From assembly GCF_004124325.1 (NCBI RefSeq), contig NZ_QBDT01000001.1, forward strand, positions 2,976,001 through 3,040,000: a stretch of DNA of 64,000 nt. Reading direction: 5' to 3'. The translations under genes were made by a program, and so were the position numbers. The notes below the pieces were generated by a model. The model saw only the letters and a program-made list of their open reading frames with translations, was not told the DNA's origin and made no database searches. Of the stretch, positions 1 to 7,903 are shown in pieces. The first letter of the stretch is position 1. Every line of letters starts with the position of its first letter. Origin of the DNA: Streptomyces sp. L2. GTDB taxonomy: Bacteria; Actinomycetota; Actinomycetes; Streptomycetales; Streptomycetaceae.

Positions 1-69
1 GGCCTCTGCCGCTTCTGCGGGGTTTCATGGTGCGGTTTTTCCTTCTGCCCGAAGTCTGCTGACCGTCGC

Positions 70-1623
70 TCATCCCACCGTTCCGAACGCTTCGCCGACG
101 TCGGGCAGCCCGCCCTGGCCGGGCAGGTAGGTCGTCGTGCCGGTGCTGGTCGTGCCGTCGGTGTCCGTCCACGGCAGGACGTACAGCACGCCCTTCGAGG
201 AGTTGGCCTCCTTGCTGAAGGGCACGCCCACGTAAAGGTTCGTGGTGCCCGAGGCCAACGCCATACCGAGGTAGTCACGTGCCGTGGCCATGCCCGGGAG
301 GCCCGAGCCGCGGGTGAGAAGCCTGTCGTTCGCGCCGATCGCGGAGTCCAGGGGGCGGAAGATCTGGATGGCTCCCGCGTCCATGACGGTGGCTGTGTCC
401 TTGCCGGGGACCCCAACGGCGAGGCGGACGTTGGCGCTCGTGGTGACGACACTGGTGTCTGTGTTGGAGATGGTCACCCGCTGGCCCAGGAAGTCTCCGG
501 CCACCGCGTCTCCTTCGACATCGTCGTCTGTGGCGTCTGCCGCCGACACCTTTGTGACCGTGCCGGCCGGCTGGACTCGCACCACCACGAAGGTGCCCGC
601 GTCCGCCGTGGTTTTGACGTCCTCGCCCGGTGTACCGATGGCGAGGAGGGCGTCGGAGTTGTACGACTGGTCGCTCGGCCGGTAGTTCGTCATGGAGACC
701 GACGTGCCGAAGCCGTCGCCGGCTTCCGGGGTCCCGACACTGATGCTGCTCTGGTCGATGGCCGCCAGAGGAGTGGGCCAGCCGTCGGAGACGGTCTGGC
801 TGAAGATCGCGACATCCCCGGCGAACGCCTGGTCGCCGACCGCCTCGCCGGGCAGACCTACAGCGAAGTAACGGTCGGTTCCGTCCAGCGAGTAGCCGAA
901 CCGGTCGTTCTCCTCGGTTGACCCGGGCACCCCGGGACTTTCCTCGCTCACCGATACGACTGTCGAGCCGTTCCTGTACTCGACACACCCGGCGTCCACC
1001 TTGTTGGAGCCGTTCACCGTGACGTCCTCACCGGGGACGCCGACGATCAGGTAGGGCTTACCGCTCGCGGTCATACCGGCCTTCAGCGCGTACCCGAACC
1101 AGTCGTACGCCTCGGTGAGGGTCACGGGGTCGAAGTCTGTCTGGGTGTACTCATCGATCTTCGATCCCGCGCCGATGCCGGTCGGTGTCCCGTGGAAGAT
1201 ATAGATCGCACCGGCGTCGACCAGTCGCTTGCCGTCCTTGGCGATGTCCTCGAAGGGAACACCGACCACCAGGTCCGTGCACCCGTCCCCGTCCGCGTCG
1301 TACGACGTGCGTGAGAATCCGAAGCTGTCACCGGCCTCGGGGATCGCGTCCATCCCGGGCAGAGCCTGGGAGATCTCCGAAACACCTTTGCCGCCGCCGA
1401 GGACGATCCGCACGAGCCCGGCCTTCTTGACGCCGTCCACCGTGGCGTCCGGGTCCGCTATGACGGTGTCGGTGATGCCGTCGCCGTTGAAGTCGCTGGA
1501 CGTTCCGCCCGTGCAGCCGACCGCGGTCGCCTGAGGCGCACCCAGCGTCACGACCCCTGTTGCCGTCAGGAGGACGCCGACCGCTGCGGCCAGCACCCCC
1601 GTTAGACGTGTACGCGTACGCAC
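70..1623 (-). CDS. Secreted FG-GAP / integrin-like beta-propeller protein
   Basis: A 517-residue exported protein. It starts at GTG 1623 behind a GGGGTGGGG stretch. The first ~35 residues are a Sec signal peptide: MRTRTR, a hydrophobic Ala/Val/Leu core, then an AxA-like site (ATA). The mature part is built from repeated FG-GAP blades. Each blade has a phrase of the type DxFGxS or DWFGYA followed by LxVGVPGED, and there are about seven copies. Two calcium-loop motifs are visible near the N-terminus (DFNGDGITD and DADGDGCTD). This family folds as a beta-propeller on the outside of the cell and is often involved in binding or adhesion; no enzymatic motif is seen. The gene stands alone, with a ~295-base gap before the kinase group. 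The fold assignment is firm; the ligand is unknown. Confidence 0.85.
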   Translation of the reverse strand: MRTRTRLTGVLAAAVGVLLTATGVVTLGAPQATAVGCTGGTSSDFNGDGITDTVIADPDATVDGVKKAGLVRIVLGGGKGVSEISQALPGMDAIPEAGDSFGFSRTSYDADGDGCTDLVVGVPFEDIAKDGKRLVDAGAIYIFHGTPTGIGAGSKIDEYTQTDFDPVTLTEAYDWFGYALKAGMTASGKPYLIVGVPGEDVTVNGSNKVDAGCVEYRNGSTVVSVSEESPGVPGSTEENDRFGYSLDGTDRYFAVGLPGEAVGDQAFAGDVAIFSQTVSDGWPTPLAAIDQSSISVGTPEAGDGFGTSVSMTNYRPSDQSYNSDALLAIGTPGEDVKTTADAGTFVVVRVQPAGTVTKVSAADATDDDVEGDAVAGDFLGQRVTISNTDTSVVTTSANVRLAVGVPGKDTATVMDAGAIQIFRPLDSAIGANDRLLTRGSGLPGMATARDYLGMALASGTTNLYVGVPFSKEANSSKGVLYVLPWTDTDGTTSTGTTTYLPGQGGLPDVGEAFGTVG

Positions 1624-1918
1624 ACCCCACCCCTAGTTGTTTTGCGAGTTCGCCAAAGTAAGGACGACCTGTGAATCATGTAAAAGATCACTAAATATGA
1701 GGCGCTTAAAGAGCGTCAAGGGGAGGCGGGAGCTGGCGCGGGCACGGCGGGCAGGAGCGACACCGCCCATTGGTACCGGGGGCACCCCAATGGGGCAGAC
1801 GGAAATTTACGCCTGCAAGACCGGCATACCGAGAGTCGTCAGGGGTGGATTCGTACCTGATCGCCCGGGTCTCAGCCGACCGGGCGCGACGACGGCCGGC
1901 TGAGGCCAGCGACCTGGG
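1624..1918. other. Intergenic gap with one short inverted repeat
   Basis: About 295 bases between the FG-GAP gene start and the end of the first kinase gene. It should hold the promoter of the FG-GAP gene. A slightly AT-richer patch lies at 1655-1700. A small inverted repeat, CCCATTGG (1766-1773) and CCAATGGG (1787-1794), could form a hairpin. I see no convincing gene; short open frames here lack ribosome binding sites and codon bias. Confidence 0.4.
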
Positions 1919-3610
1919 TCAAGGTTTCTTAATGTCCAGGGTCGCGATCGCCGTCTTCGCCACCTCGCGGCCGCGGGCCGTGAAGTCGCCCTGGCCCGGG
2001 TAGGAGATGAGGAGCCGGTACATGTCGCCGGACTTGGTGCGGTAGTAGAAGACCTGGAGTTCGCGCTTGCGCGGGTTCTGGCTGTCGTCCGTCGTGTAGT
2101 CGACGGTGTTCTGGGCCGCCTGCTCGCCGTGGTACGTGACCTTGTCGTCCGTGTGCGTCCGCGCGCCGCCGGGCATGTCGAGGTCGTAGTCGCCGTCGTT
2201 GCGGAACGTCTTGTCGTCGGCGTACATCTGGGCCGGTGCGGTGTGCTCGATGGTGTGCGAGGTGTCCTGGGACTTGCGGGCGAGGTTGACCCTGACCCAC
2301 AGGGCGCCGCTCTCGTCCTCGTACATCACCCAGTTCTTGTCGCTGTCGTCCTTGCCGGGCCTGATGACGTGGTACGACGCCGGGGTGGCGACCGTGGTGC
2401 CGAGCGCGGCCTCCGTCCGCTTCTCGAAGCCGTCGGGCAGCGGGCCCGCGAACGGGTCGGCGAGCACCAGGTAGGCGGCGACCGCCGGCGCGAGCAGCGC
2501 CGCGCCGGCGCCGAGCCACGCCCTGGGGCCCATGCGGAAGGTGCGGGCGGGGGCGGCGGGCAGGGGCACCGGGCGGGTGGGCTCCGGGCGTTGGGGCTCC
2601 GGCGGCGCCGGCGGCTGGACGGCCTTCTCCAGCAGGGCCCTCACCTGGGCCGCCGTCGGACGGTGGGCCGGGTCCTTCTGCAGCAGGCCGCCCACGGCCT
2701 CGGCCAGCGGGCCCCGCACGGACAGCGGTGCCGGGACGGCGTTGAGGACGGACTGCAGCGTGGCCGGGGTGTTGCTGCGGCGAAACGGGGAGACGCCCTC
2801 GGTGGCCGTGTAGAGGACCACGCCGAGGGACCACAGGTCGCTCGCGGGGCCGGGACGCTGGCCCAGCACCCGTTCCGGCGCGATGTACTCGGGCGAGCCG
2901 ACGAAGCCGCCGGTGTCCGTCAGATTGGTCTCGCCCTCGATCTGCGCGATGCCGAAGTCGGTGAGGACGACCCGGTCGTGCCGGCCGAGCAGCACGTTGT
3001 CGGGCTTGACGTCCCGGTGCAGGACGCCGGCCGCGTGCGCCGCCTCCAGCGCGCCGAGCACGTGCAGGCCGATCCGGGCGGCCTCGCGCGCATCGAGGGT
3101 GCCCTCCTGGAGGGCGGCGCCGAGGGTGCGGCCCCGCACCAGCTCCATCACGATCCAGGGGCGCTCGTCGACGACCGCGACGTCGTACACGTCGACCACG
3201 GCCGGGTGGTCGAGGCGGGCCGCCGCGCGGGCCTCGCGGCGCATCCGCTCGAACGCGTTGGCGCGTTCGCGCTCGGGAAGGTGTTCCGGTACGCGCGGCT
3301 CCTTGACGGCGACCTCGCGGTCCACCGTCTCGTCCTTGGCCCGCCACACCGTGCCCATGCCGCCGTGCCCCAGCTTGGCGAGCAGCCGGTAGCGACCGGC
3401 GATGAGCCGTCCGGCCCCCGGGTCCGCGGGGCGGGAGGGGGCGGGCACGGCGCCCGGGTCCGCACGGTGGGACGTCGCCGCCGCCTGAGGGGGCACCGCC
3501 TGAGTGGGCACGGCGTACGGATTCGGCGGCGCGGGCTGCGCGCTCGGCGGTTGCAGAACAAAACTCGTCGTGTCGTCGGCGCCGCGGCCGGATCCCCCGT
3601 CACTGCTCAT
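1919..3610 (-). CDS. Membrane Ser/Thr protein kinase (PASTA-less, Pkn type)
   Basis: 563 residues. A ~70-residue Pro/Ala-rich N-terminal tail precedes a Hanks-type kinase domain (about residues 73-335). It has the glycine loop GHGGMGTV, the ATP lysine in VAVKE, HRDVKPDN as catalytic loop, DFGIAQ and SPEYIAPER. A Pro-rich stretch and one transmembrane helix follow (WLGAGAALLAPAVAAYLVLA). The ~180-residue C-terminal part should lie outside the membrane. All catalytic residues are present, so it should phosphorylate Ser/Thr on proteins. It is the last gene of a five-member paralogous kinase group read leftward. In S. coelicolor a comparable cluster has been linked to control of sporulation and spore-wall synthesis. 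The extracytoplasmic part is the least similar to those of the other four. Confidence 0.93.
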   Translation of the reverse strand: MSSDGGSGRGADDTTSFVLQPPSAQPAPPNPYAVPTQAVPPQAAATSHRADPGAVPAPSRPADPGAGRLIAGRYRLLAKLGHGGMGTVWRAKDETVDREVAVKEPRVPEHLPERERANAFERMRREARAAARLDHPAVVDVYDVAVVDERPWIVMELVRGRTLGAALQEGTLDAREAARIGLHVLGALEAAHAAGVLHRDVKPDNVLLGRHDRVVLTDFGIAQIEGETNLTDTGGFVGSPEYIAPERVLGQRPGPASDLWSLGVVLYTATEGVSPFRRSNTPATLQSVLNAVPAPLSVRGPLAEAVGGLLQKDPAHRPTAAQVRALLEKAVQPPAPPEPQRPEPTRPVPLPAAPARTFRMGPRAWLGAGAALLAPAVAAYLVLADPFAGPLPDGFEKRTEAALGTTVATPASYHVIRPGKDDSDKNWVMYEDESGALWVRVNLARKSQDTSHTIEHTAPAQMYADDKTFRNDGDYDLDMPGGARTHTDDKVTYHGEQAAQNTVDYTTDDSQNPRKRELQVFYYRTKSGDMYRLLISYPGQGDFTARGREVAKTAIATLDIKKP

Positions 3611-3663
3611 GGTTCATCCATATCGCGCCATGCGCGTCCGAATCCACCGCGGGCACCAACCGG

Positions 3664-5346
3664 TCACAGACCCGTGACCGAGAAGGTATCAACGGCCACG
3701 TCGTAGTACTCCCGGGCCTCCCGCACCTGCCCGACCGGCGCCGAGACCCAGACGTCGTACATCCGGCCGCCCTCCTCCCAGCACAGGTCGTAGGTGTGGC
3801 GCGGGCCCTCGGCCGCGGTGTAGCCGTTCCAGGTGAACTCCCAGAGCGTGGCCGGATGTCCGCGGTGGGTGGTCCGGGTGAGCCGGCCGTCGCGGTATCC
3901 GGGGTTCGTCCGGGCGCCGTCCTCCGCCTGCCGTTTCATCACCGCCGCGGGGCCGCCCGGCTCGGGGTCGGCGACCTTGATGCCGAGGCGGAAGGTCTGC
4001 CCGTCGGACAGGTAGAAGACGCGCTGGCCCTGCGGGCTGCGGGAGAACCCGTCCGGTACGGCGAGGGAGAAGCCAGCGGGGTCCCGGGCGAGGTGGTAAC
4101 CCGAGGGCACGGTAGGCGGCTTGGCGGCGGTCGGGGAACCGGTGGCGGACCTGGTCACGGTGACCGTCGGGCCCGGGGAGGCGCTGGGGCGCGTGTGCGG
4201 GACCTGGGTGCGGCTCGCCGTGGCGCCCGGAGTGCCGCCGCCCCCGTCACCGCCGCGGTCGAACAGCAGCGCCGCCGCCGACACGCCGGCCCCGGCCACG
4301 GCGGCGACCAGCAGGGCGGCGATCAGGACACCCCGCGTGGACTGCCGGCCGGTGGGCGGCGGCTCGGCGCGCTGCGGCGCGAGGGCGGTGAGGGCGGGGT
4401 GCGGTACGTCGTGCTGGGTCGGGGTGTAGGGCGTGGGATGCGTACGGTCGCCCGTGCCGCCGGACCTCGACGAGGCGCCGCCGTCGCCGGTCTCGGGCGT
4501 GTGCCCCGTCTCCAGGAACGCCCACAGCATCCGCTCGGCCTCGGCCGCGTCCAAGCGGCGGTCCGGGTCCCGTTCCAGCAGGCCCCGCACGACGGGCAGC
4601 AGCGGCGCGGCCTCGGCGGGTGGCCGGATCTCGGCGGCGACGACGGCGTGCAGGATGCCGCCGAGCGAGTCGCGCCGGAACGGAGACTCGCCGCTGAGCA
4701 CCGTGCACAGCAGCGCGCCCAGCGACCACAGGTCGGACTCCGGCCCGGTCCGCACCCCGGACATCCGCTCCGGGGCGGTGTACTCGGGCGAGCCGACGAA
4801 GGACCCGGTCTCGGTGAGGGTCGTGGCACCGGCGACCTGCGCGATGCCGAAGTCGGTGAGCACCGCGCGGTCGGTGCCGGACTCCATCAGCACGTTGGCG
4901 GGTTTGATGTCCCGGTGCAGGACGCCCGCCGCGTGCGCGGTGCGCAGCGCGCTGAGCAGGGCGATGCCGATCCGGGCGGCCTCGATGGCGTCGACGGGCC
5001 CGCGTGCGCTGATGCGGTCCGCGAGCGAGCCGCCGTCGACCAGCTCCATCACGATGTACGGCCGCCCGTCGTGCTCCACCACGTCGTGCACGACGATGAT
5101 GTGCGGGTGCCGCAGCTGGGCGACCGCCCGGGCCTCGCGGAAGGTGCGGTCACGGCGGCGGCGGGCGTCGTCGTCCGCGAGCGCGTCGTCCGGGGCGAGT
5201 TCCTTGACCGCCACCTGCCGGCCCAGGACCTGGTCGCTCGCCCGCCACACGACACCCATGCCACCGCGCCCGATCCGCTCCTGAAGGCGGTATCGGCCCG
5301 CGATCAGACGGAAGTCGTCCCCCAGGGTCCCCATGAGCCCCATCAT
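3664..5346 (-). CDS. Membrane Ser/Thr protein kinase
   Basis: 560 residues. The kinase domain begins almost at the N-terminus (RYRLQERIGRGGMGVV) and contains VAVKE, HRDIKPANVLM, TDFGIAQ and SPEYTAPER, so it looks active. A Thr/Pro linker, one transmembrane helix (GVLIAALLVAAVAGAGVSAA) and a Ser/Thr/Pro-rich stalk lead to a C-terminal extracytoplasmic module opening with PAGFSLAVPDGFSRS. The same phrase type recurs in the next three members of the cluster. Candidate ATG starts are 5346, 5343 and 5334; the last has GGGG at a good distance and may be the true one. Only ~50 bases separate it from the downstream kinase, so the two are probably co-transcribed. Confidence 0.92.
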   Translation of the reverse strand: MMGLMGTLGDDFRLIAGRYRLQERIGRGGMGVVWRASDQVLGRQVAVKELAPDDALADDDARRRRDRTFREARAVAQLRHPHIIVVHDVVEHDGRPYIVMELVDGGSLADRISARGPVDAIEAARIGIALLSALRTAHAAGVLHRDIKPANVLMESGTDRAVLTDFGIAQVAGATTLTETGSFVGSPEYTAPERMSGVRTGPESDLWSLGALLCTVLSGESPFRRDSLGGILHAVVAAEIRPPAEAAPLLPVVRGLLERDPDRRLDAAEAERMLWAFLETGHTPETGDGGASSRSGGTGDRTHPTPYTPTQHDVPHPALTALAPQRAEPPPTGRQSTRGVLIAALLVAAVAGAGVSAAALLFDRGGDGGGGTPGATASRTQVPHTRPSASPGPTVTVTRSATGSPTAAKPPTVPSGYHLARDPAGFSLAVPDGFSRSPQGQRVFYLSDGQTFRLGIKVADPEPGGPAAVMKRQAEDGARTNPGYRDGRLTRTTHRGHPATLWEFTWNGYTAAEGPRHTYDLCWEEGGRMYDVWVSAPVGQVREAREYYDVAVDTFSVTGL

Positions 5347-5484
5347 GCCGCACCGGACGGATGCCCTCCGGGGATGCGACAGGCCAAGTATGCCTGTGCG
5401 AACGCACCGGCGGCGTGCCGCTCCGGTGATCGGGTGGCTTGAATCGCGCTGTCATGTGCATCACGACGCCGCTATTTTCGCCGG

Positions 5485-5898
5485 ATGGGAAACACACTCA
5501 AGCGTCTTTCCATCACAGGCGTCGCGGCGGTGGCCATATTCGCGACGACCACGGTGACCAACGCCAGCGCGGCGGGTGGCGGAGCCGCGTGCTCCGTGAC
5601 CGGCGCATCGGGAAGTCTCACGTTCAGCAACTGGACGGCCCACCACGTGAACATCAGCGGCTGGGTCAAGGACACCGCCGCTGATGGCCACCATGTGGCC
5701 ATCAGATTCGTTTCCATAGACGACAGCGCCGGATGGGTGACCGAGTGGGCCTGGCATTCCGAATACAGCGGAAAGGGCTCGACTGCCTCGTTCACCACCT
5801 ACGCGTCACCCAGCGGTGATGCTCTCGACTACATCGGTGCGCAAGTGGCCGTCATGGAAGGGAGCAAGATAGTTCGCGCTTGCACGGACTACGCCTGA
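5485..5898 (+). CDS. Small secreted protein of unknown function
   Basis: 137 residues. A signal peptide is clear: MGNTLKRLS, then a hydrophobic Ala/Val/Ile run ending near NASAA. The mature ~108 residues are rich in Ser, Thr, Trp and His and hold two cysteines (in AACSV and VRACTDY) that could form a disulfide across the domain. The pattern of alternating polar and aromatic residues suggests a small beta-sandwich, but I recognise no family. The gene lies on the opposite strand to the five kinase genes and splits them into groups of two and three. A strong hairpin follows its stop codon. It could be a later insertion or a secreted ligand of the kinases; the sequence does not decide. Confidence 0.75.
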   Translation: MGNTLKRLSITGVAAVAIFATTTVTNASAAGGGAACSVTGASGSLTFSNWTAHHVNISGWVKDTAADGHHVAIRFVSIDDSAGWVTEWAWHSEYSGKGSTASFTTYASPSGDALDYIGAQVAVMEGSKIVRACTDYA

Positions 5899-5916
5899 GC
5901 CCCGCACCGAAGCTCC

Positions 5917-5947
5917 CTCGCCCTGATCGCCCGGCGATCAGGGCGAG
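5917..5947. terminator. Bidirectional hairpin terminator
   Basis: A perfect 15-base inverted repeat (arms 5917-5931 and 5933-5947) lies between the convergent ends of the secreted-protein gene (stop 5898) and the kinase gene ending at 6000. It is GC-rich with a very short loop and suits termination from both sides. Confidence 0.75.
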
Positions 5948-5999
5948 CTTCGTCGCGTCGGCCCGCGGGTCAGGAGCCTCCCCCGGCTGTCCTCTTGGA

Positions 6000-7784
6000 T
6001 CAACTTTCCTGGAAGCTGCGCAGCATCCAGCTGAACTGCTTTTGGGTCGTGCCCCAGTCGGCCGCCGGTGAGGCCGCGTAGATGGCGTACTCGGTGCCGT
6101 TGCTCTCCATGTACCCGACGTCGATCGCATGGTAGGGCCCCGGAAAGTAGTGCGGCGGATCCTTGGCCAGCGCGTTCCACGTGTACTCCCAGCGGACGCC
6201 CGGCAGGTCGCGGAAGAGCTCCTTCTTGAACTTCAGCCGCTTGTAGTCGATCAGCCGCCGTGAGACACGCTGGTCCAGGTTGCTCATGTGCTCGTACGCG
6301 GTACGGAAGTCCGGCGCGGTGTCGACGGCGATCCGCACGAGGTGCTTGCCCTTGTCGGGCGAGTAGTCGACCTGCCGCAGGCCGTCCTGGTCGATGGAGA
6401 CGGACCGCTTCCAGCCCTTGGGCAGGGAGATGCTGAAGCCGAAAGGATCGTGACGGACCTGCCAGTTCGCCGGCACCGCGCCCCCGGGGTCAGGGGTGCT
6501 GCTCGCCGAGGGGGTCTGGCCGGAGGACGTACCGGCGTCGCTTCCGCCCTGGTTGTGCCACCGCTGGAAGCCGACGGCCGCGCCTGAGCCCACTACGGCC
6601 GCGACGGCGATGACGAGTGCGAGGGTGCGCAGCCGGCGGCGGGGGCGGGGGGCGGCGGGACCGCCGAGGGGGGTACCGACGGGGGTTCCGGTGGGGGCCG
6701 CGGCCGTCGGGGCGGTGGTGGAAGGGCTGTGGGGCGCCGTGCCGGTGCCGGGGCCCGCGGTGGTCGGGCCGGTCCCGTGCGGGCCGGTCGCGTATGGGCC
6801 GGTCGCGTACGGGCCCGTTGTGTATGGGCCGGTCGCGTACGGCCCTGATGTGCCGCCCGGGCCGGCTGTGCCGCCGGTGCCGCTGAACCCGGCCGCCCCG
6901 CGCGAGTCCCCGCGGGTGCCCGTCCCCTGGGTGGGTATGAACGCCTGGGCCGTGCTGGGACGGCGGCCCTCCGCCGCCTCGGCGAGCATCAGCTCCGCCT
7001 CCTCCGCACCCGGCCGCCGGTCCGGCTCCTTGCGGAGCAGGGCGGCGATGACGGGTCCGAGCGGACCGGCGTGACGCGGCTCGTCCGCCTCCTCCTCCAC
7101 GACCGCCTGCATGGTGCCGAGCGGTGAGGTGCGGCGGAACGGTGAGCGGCCCTCGACCGCCGTGTACAGCGTGGCGCCCAGCGCCCACAGGTCCGAGGAC
7201 GGGCCGGGGTCGTGGCCGCGCACGCGCTCGGGCGCGAGGTAGTCGACCGAGCCGACGACCTCGCCGGTGCGGGTGATGGTGGAGTCGCCCTCTATCTGGG
7301 CGATGCCGAAGTCGGTGAGCAGGACCCGGCCGTCCCGGCCGAGCAGCACGTTGCCGGGCTTGATGTCACGGTGCAGCACCCCGGCGGAGTGCGCGGCGCG
7401 CAGCGCCCGCAGCACCCACAGCCCGATCCGGGCCGCCTCGCGCGGCTCGACCCGGCCGCGCTCCTTGACCTCGTCGGCCAGCGAGTTGCCCTCGACCAGC
7501 TCCATGACGATCCACGGCCGGCCGTCGTGTTCGAGGACGTCGTGCACGGTGACGACGGCGGAGTGGTTGATGCGCGCGGCGGCGCGCGCCTCGGCCCGGG
7601 TGCGGGCGAGCAGGACGGCCCGGTCCGCGTCGGAGACGTAGAGCGCGGCGGTCAACTCCTTGACGGCGACCGTCCGGTGCAGCACCTCGTCGTAGGCGCG
7701 CCACACCCGGCCCATGCCGCCGCTGCCGATGGAATCGGCGAGCCGGTAGCGGCCCGCGACGAGCAGGCCCTGCATCTGATTCAC
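6000..7784 (-). CDS. Membrane Ser/Thr protein kinase with (TGPYA)n linker
   Basis: 594 residues from GTG 7784, which has GCGGGGCAAC directly upstream; an in-frame TTG at 7796 is a weaker alternative. The kinase domain has GSGGMGRV, VAVKE, HRDIKPGN, TDFGIAQ and a VDYLAPER activation segment, all intact. A long Pro/Gly/Thr linker follows, including tandem pentapeptides of the TGPYA type. Then come an Arg-rich stop-transfer flank, one transmembrane helix (LALVIAVAAVVGSGAAVGF) and a C-terminal external module starting FGFSISLPKGWKRS. The upstream pseudokinase gene ends ~120 bases before its start. It is probably transcribed with the others, although the intervening gap could hold a promoter. Confidence 0.92.
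   Translation of the reverse strand: MNQMQGLLVAGRYRLADSIGSGGMGRVWRAYDEVLHRTVAVKELTAALYVSDADRAVLLARTRAEARAAARINHSAVVTVHDVLEHDGRPWIVMELVEGNSLADEVKERGRVEPREAARIGLWVLRALRAAHSAGVLHRDIKPGNVLLGRDGRVLLTDFGIAQIEGDSTITRTGEVVGSVDYLAPERVRGHDPGPSSDLWALGATLYTAVEGRSPFRRTSPLGTMQAVVEEEADEPRHAGPLGPVIAALLRKEPDRRPGAEEAELMLAEAAEGRRPSTAQAFIPTQGTGTRGDSRGAAGFSGTGGTAGPGGTSGPYATGPYTTGPYATGPYATGPHGTGPTTAGPGTGTAPHSPSTTAPTAAAPTGTPVGTPLGGPAAPRPRRRLRTLALVIAVAAVVGSGAAVGFQRWHNQGGSDAGTSSGQTPSASSTPDPGGAVPANWQVRHDPFGFSISLPKGWKRSVSIDQDGLRQVDYSPDKGKHLVRIAVDTAPDFRTAYEHMSNLDQRVSRRLIDYKRLKFKKELFRDLPGVRWEYTWNALAKDPPHYFPGPYHAIDVGYMESNGTEYAIYAASPAADWGTTQKQFSWMLRSFQES
6765..6850 (-). repeat. 15-base tandem repeat encoding TGPYA
   Basis: About six imperfect 15-base units on the coding strand of the kinase gene encode TGPYA, TGPYT or TGPHG pentapeptides. 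They lie in the cytoplasmic linker between the kinase domain and the membrane helix. Repeat number is likely to vary between strains. Confidence 0.75.
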
Positions 7785-7903
7785 GTTGCCCCGCAATGCT
7801 CTTGACAGGGTCAGACTAAGGACCCGTCACCCGTCAGGGAACAAGCGGGGTACCAAGGTGACAGCACTGTGACGGTTCGCGCCGCCGTACCCGCACGGGC
7901 TGT

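Noticed and set aside
1637..1903. An 88-residue plus-strand frame in the first gap
   Set aside because: No family match, weak codon bias and no clear ribosome site; it lies in the probable promoter region of the FG-GAP gene.
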